From Linum tenue (Eukaryota; Streptophyta; Magnoliopsida; Malpighiales; Linaceae): 64,000 nucleotides of DNA. The DNA is taken from NCBI GenBank assembly GCA_946122785.1, contig CAMGYJ010000006.1, positions 48,876,066 through 48,940,065 on the forward strand. The letters run 5' to 3'. Of the stretch, positions 22,585 through 34,220 are shown in pieces. How positions within the stretch are numbered: position 1 is the first letter of the stretch; each line of letters starts with the position of its first letter. A program made the translations under genes and the position numbers. A model generated the notes under the pieces. That model ran no database searches and had not been told where the DNA came from. It saw nothing but the letters and a program-made list of their open reading frames with translations.

Positions 22585-24015
22585 TGACTCGCTATGACAC
22601 AACTCCTATCAATGGCCAAGTGTAACCAATGAAAGGGACTGCAGTATAGTGGCTCAAGTAATAAATATCGAATCCACGGGTCTCTAGAGTTACTATTACT
22701 CAGCTTCGGTTCATTATCTAGCAAACCAGATTAAGATGAAAGAACTAAAACTACTCTAGCAAACTACAGTTAAAGTTAATCTAATCACAGGTTGGGAACT
22801 CACTTAGGTATGATTCCCCCTAGCCACTAGCCAGATTAATGATTGATGATCTCTAACCTGTTTCACTTTCATTCACAATGCGGAGAATCCTTGACTAGAC
22901 CTTGAGTCTCGACTAAAGGAACAAGGCCCTCTTGAGTCGATTGCCTAGAGGGACGTATCCTTCTCTAGAACAACCGATCAAGGCGTTTTGAACTAGACTC
23001 CCTCTATCCAAAGAGGTTCTCAATCGATACAAAGCAGTGAATCAACCCTCGACTAAAGCAATCAATCCACTACTATCAATCTATGGCGCTCTATTGACCT
23101 AATCGGGTATTCGCTCTCATAGGATCAAAGCAGAATCAATAATCTCGACTAAAGCAGAATTGAATCGTGAAATCATGCATAGATTGAATATGAACTCAAG
23201 ATTATCAAGTCAGAGTACTCATACAATCATCTAATCAAACAAACATGGCTAGGGTTCCTCAAAACCTAAGTGAAGGGAAGTTACTCCATAGAGAAGAGAG
23301 AGACTGCAGTAAGAATCTTCAGATGATCAATCTTCAAGTCCGGGCTTGTTCCTCGAGCTTCCAAGGCGAAGAAATCCTCCAATTCCACTCCAAGAATGCC
23401 CTCAAATCGCTCTCTCTCTCTTTGGTTCGTCCCTAGGGTGTTTGGGATCCAAAACCCAGCTCTCCCTTGCAAAAACGCACAAAACAGGCTTTTAACAGCC
23501 TGCGTTCGCGATCCCCTGTCAAAATCCCCTGTCAGGTATTTTGGTTCACGATAGGGGATTTTTGGGAAAATCCCCTATCAAGGCCAAAAATCCCCTACCG
23601 GGGATTTTAGCGTCACGATAGGGCCCCCTTCTGTTTCTCAGAGAAGCCCGAAACCAATTTTCCCCTATCTTTGATTCTTCGTTTCTCCCTCGTTCGGACT
23701 CCAAATCAGGTGCCGTTTGATCCCAGACGCTCGTAGTCTCGTCCTCTTTCTTCTCTTGACAAGATTACATGATTATATTGTCACAAACTGAGGTAGAAAT
23801 CCATTCTTCTTCAAGTCATACCCGAGTTTCTTCCCCCGAGTCGCCAATTGATCTCCGATTGACTTGAAACTTGCGCCTACGCTTTACTTTATGTGCTAGG
23901 ACCTGAAATGTGACAAAGGAACACAACCTAGCGTAAAATAGGCTAAAGAAGCGATAATGCAAGCTTAAAAGATCAAGAAACAAAGGGGAAAACATGTGCA
24001 AATATCGAGTCATCA
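22585..24015 (-). mobile_element. C1 right (5') LTR, different family from its partner
   Basis: This 1431-bp LTR runs from TGACTCGCTATG to GAGTCATCA. It shares layout and short blocks ('gtctcgactaaag', 'caatcaatcc') with the left LTR but is otherwise strongly diverged. Its inverted-repeat cluster at 23505-23640 is of the AAATCCCC..GGGGATTT type. Confidence 0.8.
23505..23640. repeat. Inverted-repeat cluster, AAATCCCC/GGGGATTT family (C1 5' LTR)
   Basis: Four or more copies of AAATCCCCTA or TAGGGGATTT half-sites occur, with one full inverted repeat near 23588-23610. It takes the position of the CCCGGTCGGG cluster in the other LTRs. Confidence 0.75.
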
Positions 24016-24020
24016 GCGCC

Positions 24021-24447
24021 CTATGACTTGGGTTGGCACCCGCGAGAATCAAATCAGAACCTTGTCCGCTGGTCTGACGATGCTTGGCGACAATTGCATC
24101 TTGTCGAAGGTGGACCTGAACAATAAATTCATCGAGCTCCCCGTGTCAACCATCATTCTTTTCACCTCACATCCGGTCACCACTCCCCTGATCTCCAGCG
24201 CCTCCACTGACGGCACTCGACACGCCTCCTCGGGCGCCTCATTGAAATAGATCAGGAATGTCGCCCGCGTGCTAGCGGTGGCTGACTTCAAGTGCCTCCC
24301 TTCCTCTAACTTCTGTCTTAGAGCAATTAAACCTGAAATGGCCTTTATCGTCAACCTCACGCAGACAGGGTTCGACTCTGACTCGACGTCAAAGGGGGGG
24401 TGGGGCAGCGTCTCCACCCCCCCCGGTGCCTCACTTTCCTTAAGCAC
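24021..24447 (-). pseudogene. Protease N-terminal half of element B (right of C1)
   Basis: The minus-strand ORF includes FLIYFNEAPEEACRVPSVEA, then ALEIRGVVTGCEVKRMMVDTGSSMNLLF and FDKMQLSPSIVRPADKVLI. The DTGSS active-site box of a retroviral-type aspartic protease is intact. A stop follows VLI where relatives have a sense codon (usually G), and the frame then continues on the other side of C1. The protease would cut the element polyprotein. Confidence 0.8.
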
Positions 24448-24459
24448 GATCTTCCCTTC

Positions 24460-25118
24460 GAACGCACTCTCACGGGCCGCTTCCTCCTTTTCTCCTCAAG
24501 CCATGGAAGTTCCTTTTGTATTGTCTTCACCTTTTCTCACAAACTCGCTCAAAATCCATTTGTCTACGAGTCCTTGTATCTCCGACTTGAGCTGGTAACA
24601 GTCGATCGTGCGGTGACCCCTCTCTTGGTGGATCTCGCAGTACCTATCATTTATCCTTCACATACTGCAAGACATTCTTTAGGGAGTGATTGAGTTCGGT
24701 GAAGTTCCCAGCTCCCCTCGGCGTGAAGCGTTGGGGCTCGGTCTGGCGGACGCTCAGAGAATAGACTTGAGGATTGTGCGGGACGTACGACATTCGAGGC
24801 GCCCTGTTGCCGTCCGTCTCCTCCGGCCGCGTTTCTCGACTGTCCATCCTCCTCGTTGCTAGAGTTTCCTCTAGCATTATGACCTTTTGCACCCTACGGT
24901 CTAGGTCTTCTGTGGACACTACGTCCCTTTTCGACAACGCTACAGCTCCTCACTCGTGGTGCACTCATCCAAGAAAAACCCCAAGACTGGGGGCTTGACG
25001 TCTTTGACTGCCATGGCCACAGACATCCAACGCTCATAGAAATCCCTGAGTGCCTCGCCCTTGCGCTGCCTGACTTTGAATAACGCCCTGATGGTCAGGC
25101 TTCTGCGCTTTCGGCTAG
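24460..25118 (-). pseudogene. Gag C-terminal part of element B
   Basis: Minus-strand frames give RSLTIRALFKVRQRKGEALRD followed by FYERWMSVAMAVKDVK, the end of a retrotransposon gag domain. A linker comes next, then CEIHQERGHRTIDCYQLKSEI, a degenerate Tat-type zinc-binding motif. Stops and frameshifts occur at about 24950 and 24640. The N-terminal part of gag is missing because the Tekay-like element A2 lies against it at 25118/25119. Confidence 0.7.
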
Positions 25119-25732
25119 CTACATACCATACTTATACATGTCATAATCATCACTACATACACCACCACACACATATACACATATAATCAACTTTCCACAC
25201 CTATGGATATCTCACACTAGATCAGAAGCTAGTATGCACATGAAAATGTTCTCAAAACATTTTTACAAAAATATGTGGATCGCTAGCCAAAATCCCAAGT
25301 AGTCGTCCAAGCACAGAATAGTTGAAGACCATACCTCATCTTGTCTTCAACTCTTGCTCAGCTCCCACCTATATACCTATCTACTGCTGCTGATGATGAT
25401 GATTTGCTTACACATGGCATAAGAAAAGAAAGAGGCTAAAAGAGGGTCAGCTCATGGCTGAGTGAAACAATTATTGCATCGTGAGTTCATAACAAAGCAT
25501 ACCCTACCATATATCTAACAATCAAGCCAAAACACTAGGATCGGACCTCAGCCATCCTCATATCAAAATGGGAAAAAGACTCAACCACTTTGACTTATGC
25601 ATATGAGTCTTATCATGTTTTACTTATAGGCTCCTGGCTACTCCCATGCTAATTACTCTCTCGGGAATACGGACCAAACATCTCTTGGATGTGGTCAGAT
25701 CAGACCCACCACTGTCGGCGTAGTCATATCGA

Positions 25733-26720
25733 ATGGCAAACTATAAGAGGAAGCTGAATTTGATTGATTGTATTAAGATTAATGGGCTGAGATTTGAAGG
25801 CAGGGATGAGCTGGCTAGTGGGGTTGTCGAATATTATATCAACCTTTTCAAAGAGTCTATCTTTCGAAGGCCTTTCCCAGGGAACTATGATGTGAACAAG
25901 CTTAACAGTGATGATATTGATGCTCTCACTCAGGCTTTTACCGAGCAAGAAATTCTGGCCGCTTTATCTGACTGTGACGGTTGCAAAGCACCGGGTCCGG
26001 ACGGTTTTTCTTGGGAGTTTTACAGGAAGTGTTGGCCGCTCATTCGCGAGGAAGTGATTAATGTACTTGGCGAGTTTCATCAAACAGGTTCTCTTCCGAG
26101 GTGCGTGACTCACTCCTTCATTTGCCTTCTTCCGAAAAGGGATGCTGTGGAGGACATCAAAGATCTTCGGCCGATTAGTTTGATGGGGAGCATGAATAAA
26201 TTGATTAGCAAGATTCTGGCTAGAAGACTCAGCAAGGTTCTCCCTAAGCTTGTTTCTGTCAATCAACATGCTTTTGTTAAGGGTAGGCAAATCTCTGAAG
26301 CCAGGCTAATTGCTTTTGAACTTCTCGATAGCCGTAAGAGAAGCAGAAAGCTGGGTCTTTTGTTTAAGCTCGACATCGAGAAAGCGTTTGACAACGTGAG
26401 CTGGGGCTATCTTTTCAAGGCCTTGTCTGTGTTGGGTTTTCCTCAGAAGTGGCAGTCGTGGATTCATGGGGCCATGTGCTCCCCGACTATCTCGATTTTG
26501 ATCAACGGTGAAGCAAAAGGGTTCTTCAACTCGCAGAAGGGGCTCCGGCAAGGCGATCTGCTCTCGCCTGGTCTTTTTACACTCATCATGGATGTGATTT
26601 CTTTTATGTTGGAGAAGATGCGTTGGCTGGTAACATCCATGGTTTCTGTATGGATGAGACTAACAGGGTGGGAGAAGTGACCCATCTTCTTTTTGCTGAC
26701 GAAACGTTAATTTTTTCGTG
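25733..26720 (+). pseudogene. LINE reverse transcriptase, N-terminal and catalytic part
   Basis: The first 315 codons hold the RT fingers and palm: GPDGFSWEFYRKCW, FICLLPKR, LRPISLMGSMNKLISKILA, NQHAFVKGRQI, LLFKLDIEKAFDNVSWG and KGLRQGDLLSPGLF (usually RQGDPLSP). A frameshift near 26622 moves the frame. The following sequence reads NIHGFCMDETNRVGEV and HLLFADETLIFS-stop, so the catalytic FADD box is FADE, and a second shift near 26715 precedes EASYDQV. The apparent ATG straddles the target duplication and LINE start and is not a native start. Confidence 0.85.
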
Positions 26721-28745
26721 AAGCTTCCTATGATCAGGTCTTAAACATTCTTGCTACCCTGGTTTGTTTTCAAGTCGTTACAGGTCTCAAGATCAACCTC
26801 GAGAAATCCGTAATAATCACTATCGGCGATGTTCCAAACCCTGATTTCTTCGCCGCTATTTTCGGTTGTAAGTGGAGCAAAGAGCTGTCAAATTATCTCG
26901 GGTTCCCTCTTGGTGCTAAAGTCAATGCAGTCTCGACTTGGGATCCGGTTATTAGCAAATTTCAGAAGCGACTCGAGGGGTGGAGAGGTCGCCACTTATC
27001 TCTTGGTGGGAGATTGGTTCTTAATAAGGCCGTTTTGTCTGGGCAGCCGGTATACTCGTTCTCTCTTCTTCGTGCCCCTGCAGCGGTGGTTAATAGGACT
27101 GAGAGTATTCAGAGAAGGTTTGTGTGGAGCGGTACAGGAGACAAGGCTAAAAGTCCCCTGGTTAACTGGGACTTGTGTAAAACATCTAAGTCCAATGGAG
27201 GTCTGGGGATTAGAGACGTTGGTTGGTTCAATAAGGCCCTGCTTTCGAAATGGTTGTGGAAATTTTCCGTTCAAAGAGGAAGTTGGTGGAGAGAATTGAT
27301 TGCAGGAAAATATCCGTCGGGAGTTTCGAGTTGGCAGAGCCAGCGCTGTCGGGCTGGGTTTGGTGGATCAGTTTGGGCGAACATCACGAAAGGGTATAAC
27401 AGCTTTTGGAAAGCGGCCCACGTTGATCCTGGAGGTGGTGCATGGGTGTCTTTTTGGAAGGATTGTTGGATCCCCAACACTGTTCTTGCGGACGCCTTCC
27501 CCAGAGTCACTGCCGCTGCCGGTACTCCCAACGCCTGGATCTCCGACATTGCGACTCCTTCAGGTGAGGGTATTTCTTGGAATTTGAATCTTAATGTGTC
27601 CTTGAGGGGTGGGGCGGAGAGGGAGCGTTTGAATGTTTTGAGAGTCCTTTGTTCTGTTGACAGTCGCCGGGTTTCGTGTGGACCGAGCAGACTTGTTTGG
27701 ACCCCGCAACCCGAGTCGACGTTCTCTGTTTATTCTATGTATAGGTTCCTGACAAGCAGCAGATTCCCGGGGGTGGCCTCGTTCCCAACCGAGTTCATCT
27801 GGCGAAGCTTCATTTCGAGCAAGATCTGTTCTTTCGTATGGCTCGTTGCTCTCAAGAGGGTGCTGACGCTGGATAATCTGCAGAGAAGAGGGTTGGTGCT
27901 GGCTAACAGGTGTGTTCTTTGCGGCACTCAAGAGGAGTCGGTTGACCATTTGTTCATTCATTGCGCGTGCACTAGAAGTGTTTGGGCGGATGTCGCTATG
28001 GCGTGCCGAGGTGTTAGTCTTCCGAGCGGTGATGTCGCTGTCACTATAGACGGGTGGTATATGGCTTGTCCGAACAACATCAACGAGTGGATTGTTTCCT
28101 GCATTTTCCATGGTGTTTGCTGGCAGGTCTGGCTCGAGCGGAACTAACGAACCTTCAACGACATCAATCATAGTTCCAGCTATGTGTTCCAAAGAGCAAT
28201 AAGGTGGGCGGTCGAGTGGGTTGTAGCCCATGGGAAAGTCAGTAAAACGCAGGAGGTTGAGTGGATCTCTGAGCGTCTTAGGCATCGGGATTAATTAGTA
28301 TTTGTGTTGCTGGTTTTTCCTGATATTGTTGAGCCCGAGCTCTCTTGTGGTTTTGGCTGGTTTTCTGCTGTATGGGGGTGTGGATCACGCCTTGCAGGGG
28401 GTTCTTTTTCTGTTCCCAGATTGGAAGGCTTCTTGGTGTCTGGTTTCAGTGTCCTTTGGTCTATCAGCTTTCCCTTGTTGTTGAGCTGATCGGCTATTTG
28501 GTGGCTGTTTGGCGCTTTTGTTCTTGTTGTCTGATGGCTTTTTCTTGTTGTCTGTTGTTCCTTTTGGGCTTCTTGTTTTCTTTTGGTGCACCGAGGTGGT
28601 CTGGTCCACCTAGTGCTTGTTGCTCGCTCTTCCTTTTTGTTTTGTAGTGTTCCTTTGGTCTAGGATCAGTGCTCGTGATCCTAGTTCCTTCCCTGTACTA
28701 TATTTTTTGTTTATGCTAATTCAATCATCACCCTTATAAAAAAAA
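25734..28745 (+). mobile_element. L1-type LINE, 5'-truncated, with short A tail
   Basis: The body starts between endonuclease and RT, so ORF1 and endonuclease are lost, as expected for 5' truncation. It carries RT and C-terminal zinc-finger coding sequence (pieces at 25734-26715 and 27014-28147), a 3' UTR of about 600 bp rich in T and G (28148-28737), and a run of about 9 A at 28738-28746. The flanking 12-bp duplication confirms the limits. It lies within the A2 LTR. Confidence 0.9.
27014..28147 (+). pseudogene. LINE RT C-terminus and zinc-finger domain
   Basis: The 377-codon ORF continues the L1 protein after the second frameshift. It has VLNKAVLSGQPVYSFSLLRAP, WSGTGDKAKSPLVNWDLCK and GGLGIRDVGWFNKALLSKWLW, then a Trp-rich region and CVLCGTQEESVDHLFIHC at about residue 300. 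That last segment is the zf-RVT zinc-binding segment found at the end of plant L1 proteins. The region 26730-27013 upstream has the intervening sequence in other frames. The ORF ends near the native C-terminus. Confidence 0.8.
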
Positions 28746-31399
28746 GTCATATCGAACCTGACACCACTTTGGGTGTGGTCATATCTCATGATGAATCAAT
28801 GGTCAACACTACATCAGGGGGTGTGACATAACATATCATAACGGAGTAATAGGATGGGGAGCCCTAATTACTATGTAATTGACCATGAACCAAAATACTC
28901 ATATTTGGTATCCTTATACATGATTCATATCTCATCTTGCTTAATCATAATTCGTTACTTGCACATGTACTTGACCTGGCCATAATTAAATCAACATAGG
29001 TAAACCAGGAATCGTATAGTTGCACTTCCTCGGGATAAACCCTCGTGCAAGTCATACTCCTTAAAACATCATAATATCACCCTGGGAAGTTTATTCCCCA
29101 CTTGCAAATCCAAATACAACCACAATATCGCATCATGTCAAAACACCTGATCGAACAACCATGAAGTCATATCAACAGTTAAGCCACAAATGGCAACATG
29201 TATGCAATCATCAACATAAACAAGGTCCATATCGATTAGCGCAAGTCAATAATATCATAAAGCAGTCCACGGTTCAACATATAACACAAAAGTTCATACA
29301 CCCCTTATCATGCCATTATAGTTCACCTAGGTCAATTCTAAGCATCAATATAATTATCGTGATACGACAAACCCGGTATGCCGTGCTCATCCCTCACCAG
29401 TTCTGGTCGTTTAAACACCAGTTTAAACTTCCCGTACTGAAACGTCAATTTCACGAACGAACCCGGAATTAGAATCCGAGACCGTCCTAATATCCCCTGC
29501 AGTGTCCCCGTCGATGTTAGTTCTAGGCTCTGGGCCAAAATCCCAATAAGAACACATCAATCCCTAGTCAGAGCTAGATTCAGGGATTTGGATCCCGACC
29601 TAAATAATTGCCGAAATTCATGGATTAGAACTAGATGATTAATTATCTCGCTACAGGAAGCTCGTATATGAAATTTGGGCTTAATCCGACTTCCAGACCT
29701 TCTAAAGGCCTAATCCCTAGGATCGGAGAATCAAGAATTTATTGTCCGAAAACTCAGTTATAAGCCAAGAAAACGATGACTAAGCTACACAGAAGGATTA
29801 CCTAATGATAGCTCAAATTTTGGATCATTACAACCAGAGGATCAAGCTCGTCGATTTCCTCCGTACGTCCCTGTTCTTGCTCTATGTCCTTCGGCTTGGG
29901 AAATGAGATAATGGAACCGAAGGAAAAAGAAAGACATATATATATAAGTGAAATGGTGGGCGGTGCAATCCTATACTGCTTCACTATATTAAATTTGTTT
30001 GCTTTGCTTACTTTTTCTTTCCATCAGACACGTAACTAGTATATATATATATATATATATAATTAATACGTATACTTATCTGATCGATCAATATTCCGAT
30101 TTTCGTCCAAATACTATTGAAACACTCGATTTTAAATCTTGAAATATTATAGGGATCGTAATATGATTTAAGCCGAAACGGGGTGTTACAATTCTCCCTT
30201 CCTTAAATGATTTCGTCCCCGAAATCTACCCTTGAGTCAATAGTACGCTCGTTCTCCCCTCCTAACATACACTACCACATATCTTGTAACTACCTAACTC
30301 TCAGGTTAGGAGATCTGAAGTATATAAGTAAACACATAACACCTCAAGTCCTCATGTTTAGGTTTCAAACCTATAGCGGGTTATCACATCATAAGCACAT
30401 CAACAAGTTCAAAAGCATAATTCACCCAACCAAGTTATTAACCTGCAAAGTAGGTTGCCACTAACACAAGGTTATATCAACCTACAAAATGGTTGTAATC
30501 AAATTATCAAGAATCATATCCATATTAAAATCTCTACCACCACAACTCATCTTGTTGGCATAATCTAAAATCAACTACATTGCATAGCTAGCCACCATGC
30601 TTCTCGATCGGTTGGTAGTAACACTAAAAGTACTTCTGTGCAAACTACAAGGAAACATTGGCCTTAGTTTGATCCACAAACCATTTGTGTCTAACCAAGT
30701 TACTCATTTGGTTGAAACAAAACTTTCTTCAAAATCATTACTTGGACAACAAGATAAAAACTCCACATAATTTCAGAAATCTCTTAAACCATCATATTTT
30801 CAAGATTCCTTCAAATACTCAAAATCATGTTTTACCATATGCAACTGACTATGCAACACATCATCACCTTTGGTCCCAATACTGGAAAGTTTAGTGCAAG
30901 TACAAGTATGGAATACTCCCTCCCCTTTCGAGGGTGATCAATCCTCAAGAGTGAAAGTAACATACACATAATGCAGAAAACAAACCAGCTCTGATACCAA
31001 ACTGTAACACCCTACCCTGTACATTTTGCCTGATCATATTGTTCACACAATTGCTGCGGAATTTAAAACTGGTGTTACATTAATTACCAAAAATCAACCA
31101 ATAAAATTTCGACATGAATTACTCGCGTAATGGGCTAATAGTTCTTGCAACTAGACCTACAAAATAATTTATCTGAATCCCTGCAAATGAATAAGGACAC
31201 ACTAGAATAAGGACACTTAAAGCGCCCTCTAATATTTTGCGCCCGACAGGCGGCTTTGTAAAGCGCCTTAAAGGAACGGGACTGAAAGTTGATCGAATAA
31301 AAGGAAAACATGGTCAAATGAACAGAACAGGGCTAAGAGTTAAGATAAAAATAACTTGGCTGAAAGTAAGATACAAAATAACAAGCAAGGTAGAGCTAG

Positions 31400-34065
31400 C
31401 GCCCCATCACTCCTCCTCACTATGAACAGTGCCCTCGTGCGTCCCTTGTGGCTCATCTGGGCGCCTTTCCTTGCCATGCTGGTCCTCCTCATCCCCCGCG
31501 GCGTCGTCATCCTTCGCGCCTTCACCCTCATCATCATCCGCCTTTTCATCATCCACCTCCTCGTCGAGCGCCTCATCCGTGGCTGGTGGCGGGACGTCCA
31601 ACCCCACGATTGGCTCCAAATCGCTTGTCTTGCGGCCGCTATCCATGAACTTGAGAATGTGAATAATCAAGGCCATGGAGTCCCACTCCACCTCGGGCTG
31701 GTCCTCGCTGAAATTCTGTTGCAAGATTTTCACCGTGTCAATCGTGGTGTCAGCCTGGAGGTTCTTCCCCACCTCGGATTTGTGGTAGACGCCTTCAGCT
31801 CCTTCTTGTACGGATCCTTGGACTTTTTCAGCCTCTTGTTCTCTTCTCTTCAGAGATCTGGCGCGCCTTGGATATGAGCCGTTCTGCCTCTTCCTGGAGC
31901 CTGTCGTGCTCCGCCACCAGCTCTGCTTGCCTCTCACGCAACCCACGCGCCACCTCCACCATCTCCGCTTGGGTGGCAGCAGCTTGTGCCTCATAGCGCT
32001 CTCGACACATTTTCTCCATGGCCGCCTTTATTTTATATCGCTCTACCTCCAGGCCGGTAGATAACTTGGTAGCCCAAGCCTCAGCCTCCTTCTGCGTCTC
32101 ATCCCGAGCATTGCCAGGGAATCATGCGCCTCGTGGGCGGCAGCCAAGTCGTTAGGAAGGCGCTCGGCAGTGGTGGCGGACGCGGCGCTTTCTTTGGCCA
32201 TCTGATCGAATTCACGAGCGATGGACTCGATCAGCATCATCATCTTTCATATGCACCACATAATAAAGGGTAGGTCAGACTCTCAAACAATGGAGAAAAG
32301 CACTCACTAAAGTACAAGAGAGAGGGCGCCTTACATGCACTATGAAGTGGCCATATTACTTAGAGGCCGGTCGGTGTTGAGATGGTCGGGGCGCTCGATC
32401 ACATCAGCATGGGATAACACCATCTGCAACGAGACACTCGGATCCTTCGCCGCCTTAACAGGCACGCCAACGGAGACCTTCTCCAATGGCCGAGCAGGAG
32501 GTTTGAAGTAGGGGGCAGCGTCTTCCCGGTATGCTCCCCAACGGTTAGCATGACGAAGTTGGCCGGCACGCTGAAGCCACCAAGTAGTCCAACTTGGATT
32601 TATTCGCGGTGGAAAGGAGCGGCTCCGCGGGCCTCTTCCTGTGCACCTTGGTTTGGGAGGGCTCTTTTGGCGTCTGAGAGTGAGACGTGGCGCCCTGACT
32701 GCGGGAAGATGGGGACGCGCCCTGGTCAGCATCATGGCGGATGGGAGAATGGTATGAGGGCTGAGGTGGTTCGGAGGCGGCAGGTGAAGGCGCCTGCTCG
32801 AAAGGCGCACGGGTCGATGGCACAGCTAGTGAGGAGACAATCCTCACCTGCGTGGGCGCCTTGCGCTGGGGTTGGGACTTGGCCTTGGTGGCCTTGGTAG
32901 TCTTGGCACGGATGCGAGGCGCAGGAGGGATCAGGTTGAGTTTCGACCGAATAAGATCGGAGACGGAAGTGAACTCAGTCCCTGCAAGAAAAATGACGGA
33001 GTCAACAACAAGGCACACAAGGCGTATGAACAAATGTAAAGCGTACGACAAGTCAGACGCTTGCAACTGTCGTCATTGTAAAATTCCGCCAAGAGACGGG
33101 CGTATTCCTCGCTTATTTCAAGATTAATCGGCTACGAAGCAAGGCATCGCGGCATATCTTCCTCACCTTATTGAGGGCTGGGTGCTTATTAAACTCGGCT
33201 TCATCACCAAAGGCCCAACTTGTTAGGGGCGCTGCGCCGCTTTCAAAGAAGGGCGTGTCGCGCGGGCGGACGAAGACCAAAGATTCGAAACACGAGCTCC
33301 CCATCTTTTTACAATGGCTGATGAAGTTGTATCCTAATTTGGGGCGCCTTTGAAGACTGAAGCAGTTGGGGCTTCGGATCATCACAAAGAAATGTCGGAA
33401 AAGTTTGAAAGAGGGAAGAATGTTATGTTGGCGACACTTAATGCGGAAGAGGACATTGTAAAGAATGATGACAGGGGAAAGGGGCCCGAGGGAACATTGG
33501 CATAAATGGAGTACGCCTTCGAGGATAGGATCGATGGGTAAACGGATCCCAAAGCGGCGTACTCTTGGTAGACACCGATCAAACCCTCTCCACGCACCCT
33601 GACGTGTGTGACGGCTGATGGTTGTGCATAACGCCAGTCAGCTGGCATCTGTGTGGCCCGGATTAATTTCATGAAGCGCGAGTAGAGTATCTTCCTCCGA
33701 CATTCGGCTAATATCGTTGGGCATGTACCCAAGCGGCCACATGTTGCCCCATTGCCTTATCACGTACTTTCGAGGCACACCGGTGCCTAAGTCAGAAGAA
33801 GAGGACGAGGCCAAGAAAGGGATAGTGCAAAGGGGGAACGCTTTTGAGAAGGGCACTCAAGCAAGAGGCGTGGGCGCTCAGAGAAGGTAAAATTTAGGAG
33901 TGGCTTTTCTCTCAACACTCGCGATGCGTGACTTACATAAATAAGTCGCATGAGATCACGATTTTCCGCATAACGAGAAGTAGAGAATGGGGGAGTACCT
34001 GAGGCGGCGGCAGGGGCATCGGAAGGCGCAGGGTCGGAAGCTCCGGGTTGATTGGAGGAAGACAT
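31400..34065 (-). pseudogene. ORF1 of element B: plant gypsy-type N-terminal domain, coiled coil, acidic tail
   Basis: On the minus strand the likely start is MSSSNQPGASDPAPSDAP at 34065, about 160 bp downstream of a TATA box. Pieces in shifting frames follow. RLPIDPILEGVLHL and LGYNFISHCKKM with FVRPRDTPFFESG resemble the 'putative plant gypsy-type transposon' domain (Transposase_28). A Pro/Ser-rich basic linker lies at 33010-32340 and a heptad-rich coiled coil (REMQ-type, 32243-31830). A C-terminal segment (WDSMALIIHILKFMDSGRK) and an Asp/Glu-rich tail end at 31407. Splice-like GTAAGT (about 33930) and TTGCAG (about 32985) suggest an intron-containing transcript. In related Ogre/Tat elements this ORF lies between the 5' LTR and gag. 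The function is unknown. Confidence 0.5.
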
Positions 34066-34220
34066 TCTTGACGCGTGTAGGCAGGGGAGAGGAGAACACA
34101 AACAGAAGCGGAAGGCGCCTGGTCACAGCTAGCGAGAGACTTGAGTGCAAGGCAACTTAGAGAGAAAAAGAAGAGAGATGGTGGTTTTGGCAGAATGAAA
34201 AGAGGGTAAGTAGTAGGGGC

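Larger units (their letters stand above)
16371..24015 (-). mobile_element. C1: Athila retrotransposon inserted in element B protease
   Basis: It is bounded by TGACTCACTCC at 16371 and GAGTCATCA at 24015, with target duplication GCGCC on both sides (16366-16370 and 24016-24020). The polypurine tract is at 17731-17745 and the Athila primer-binding site at 22561-22578. Gag lies at 22436-21045 and a gag-protease-integrase-tail fusion ORF at 21044-19593. RT, RNase H and most of integrase are missing, so the element was non-autonomous. The two LTRs are of different families despite the matching duplication. Confidence 0.85.
25722..28757. repeat. 12-bp target-site duplication of the LINE
   Basis: AGTCATATCGAA occurs at 25722-25733 and 28746-28757, immediately outside the LINE body. 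It marks the insertion by target-primed reverse transcription. Confidence 0.9.
25119..31190 (-). mobile_element. A2: short Tekay-like LTR element in element B gag, carrying a LINE
   Basis: The 3' LTR is 25119-30190 on the minus strand (starting TGTAACACCCCGTTTCGG at 30190), interrupted by the LINE. At 30191-30225 lies the typical chromovirus end: a purine tract and GATTTCGGGGACGAAATC (minus strand, coding ..DFGDEI). The internal region is only about 0.8 kb. The primer-binding site TGGTATCAGAGC is at 30988-30999, followed by the 5' LTR 3' end from 31003 (TGTAACACCCTACC), of which only about 190 bp remains. No coding domains are left, so it is non-autonomous or deleted. Confidence 0.7.

Noticed and set aside
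30988..30999. tRNA gene
   Set aside because: Only the 12-base complement of an initiator tRNA 3' end is present; it is a primer-binding site.
31356..31877. Plus-strand 173-aa ORF with hydrophobic stretches
   Set aside because: Antisense of the acidic ORF1 tail of element B; the hydrophobicity is a by-product of GAx codons on the other strand.
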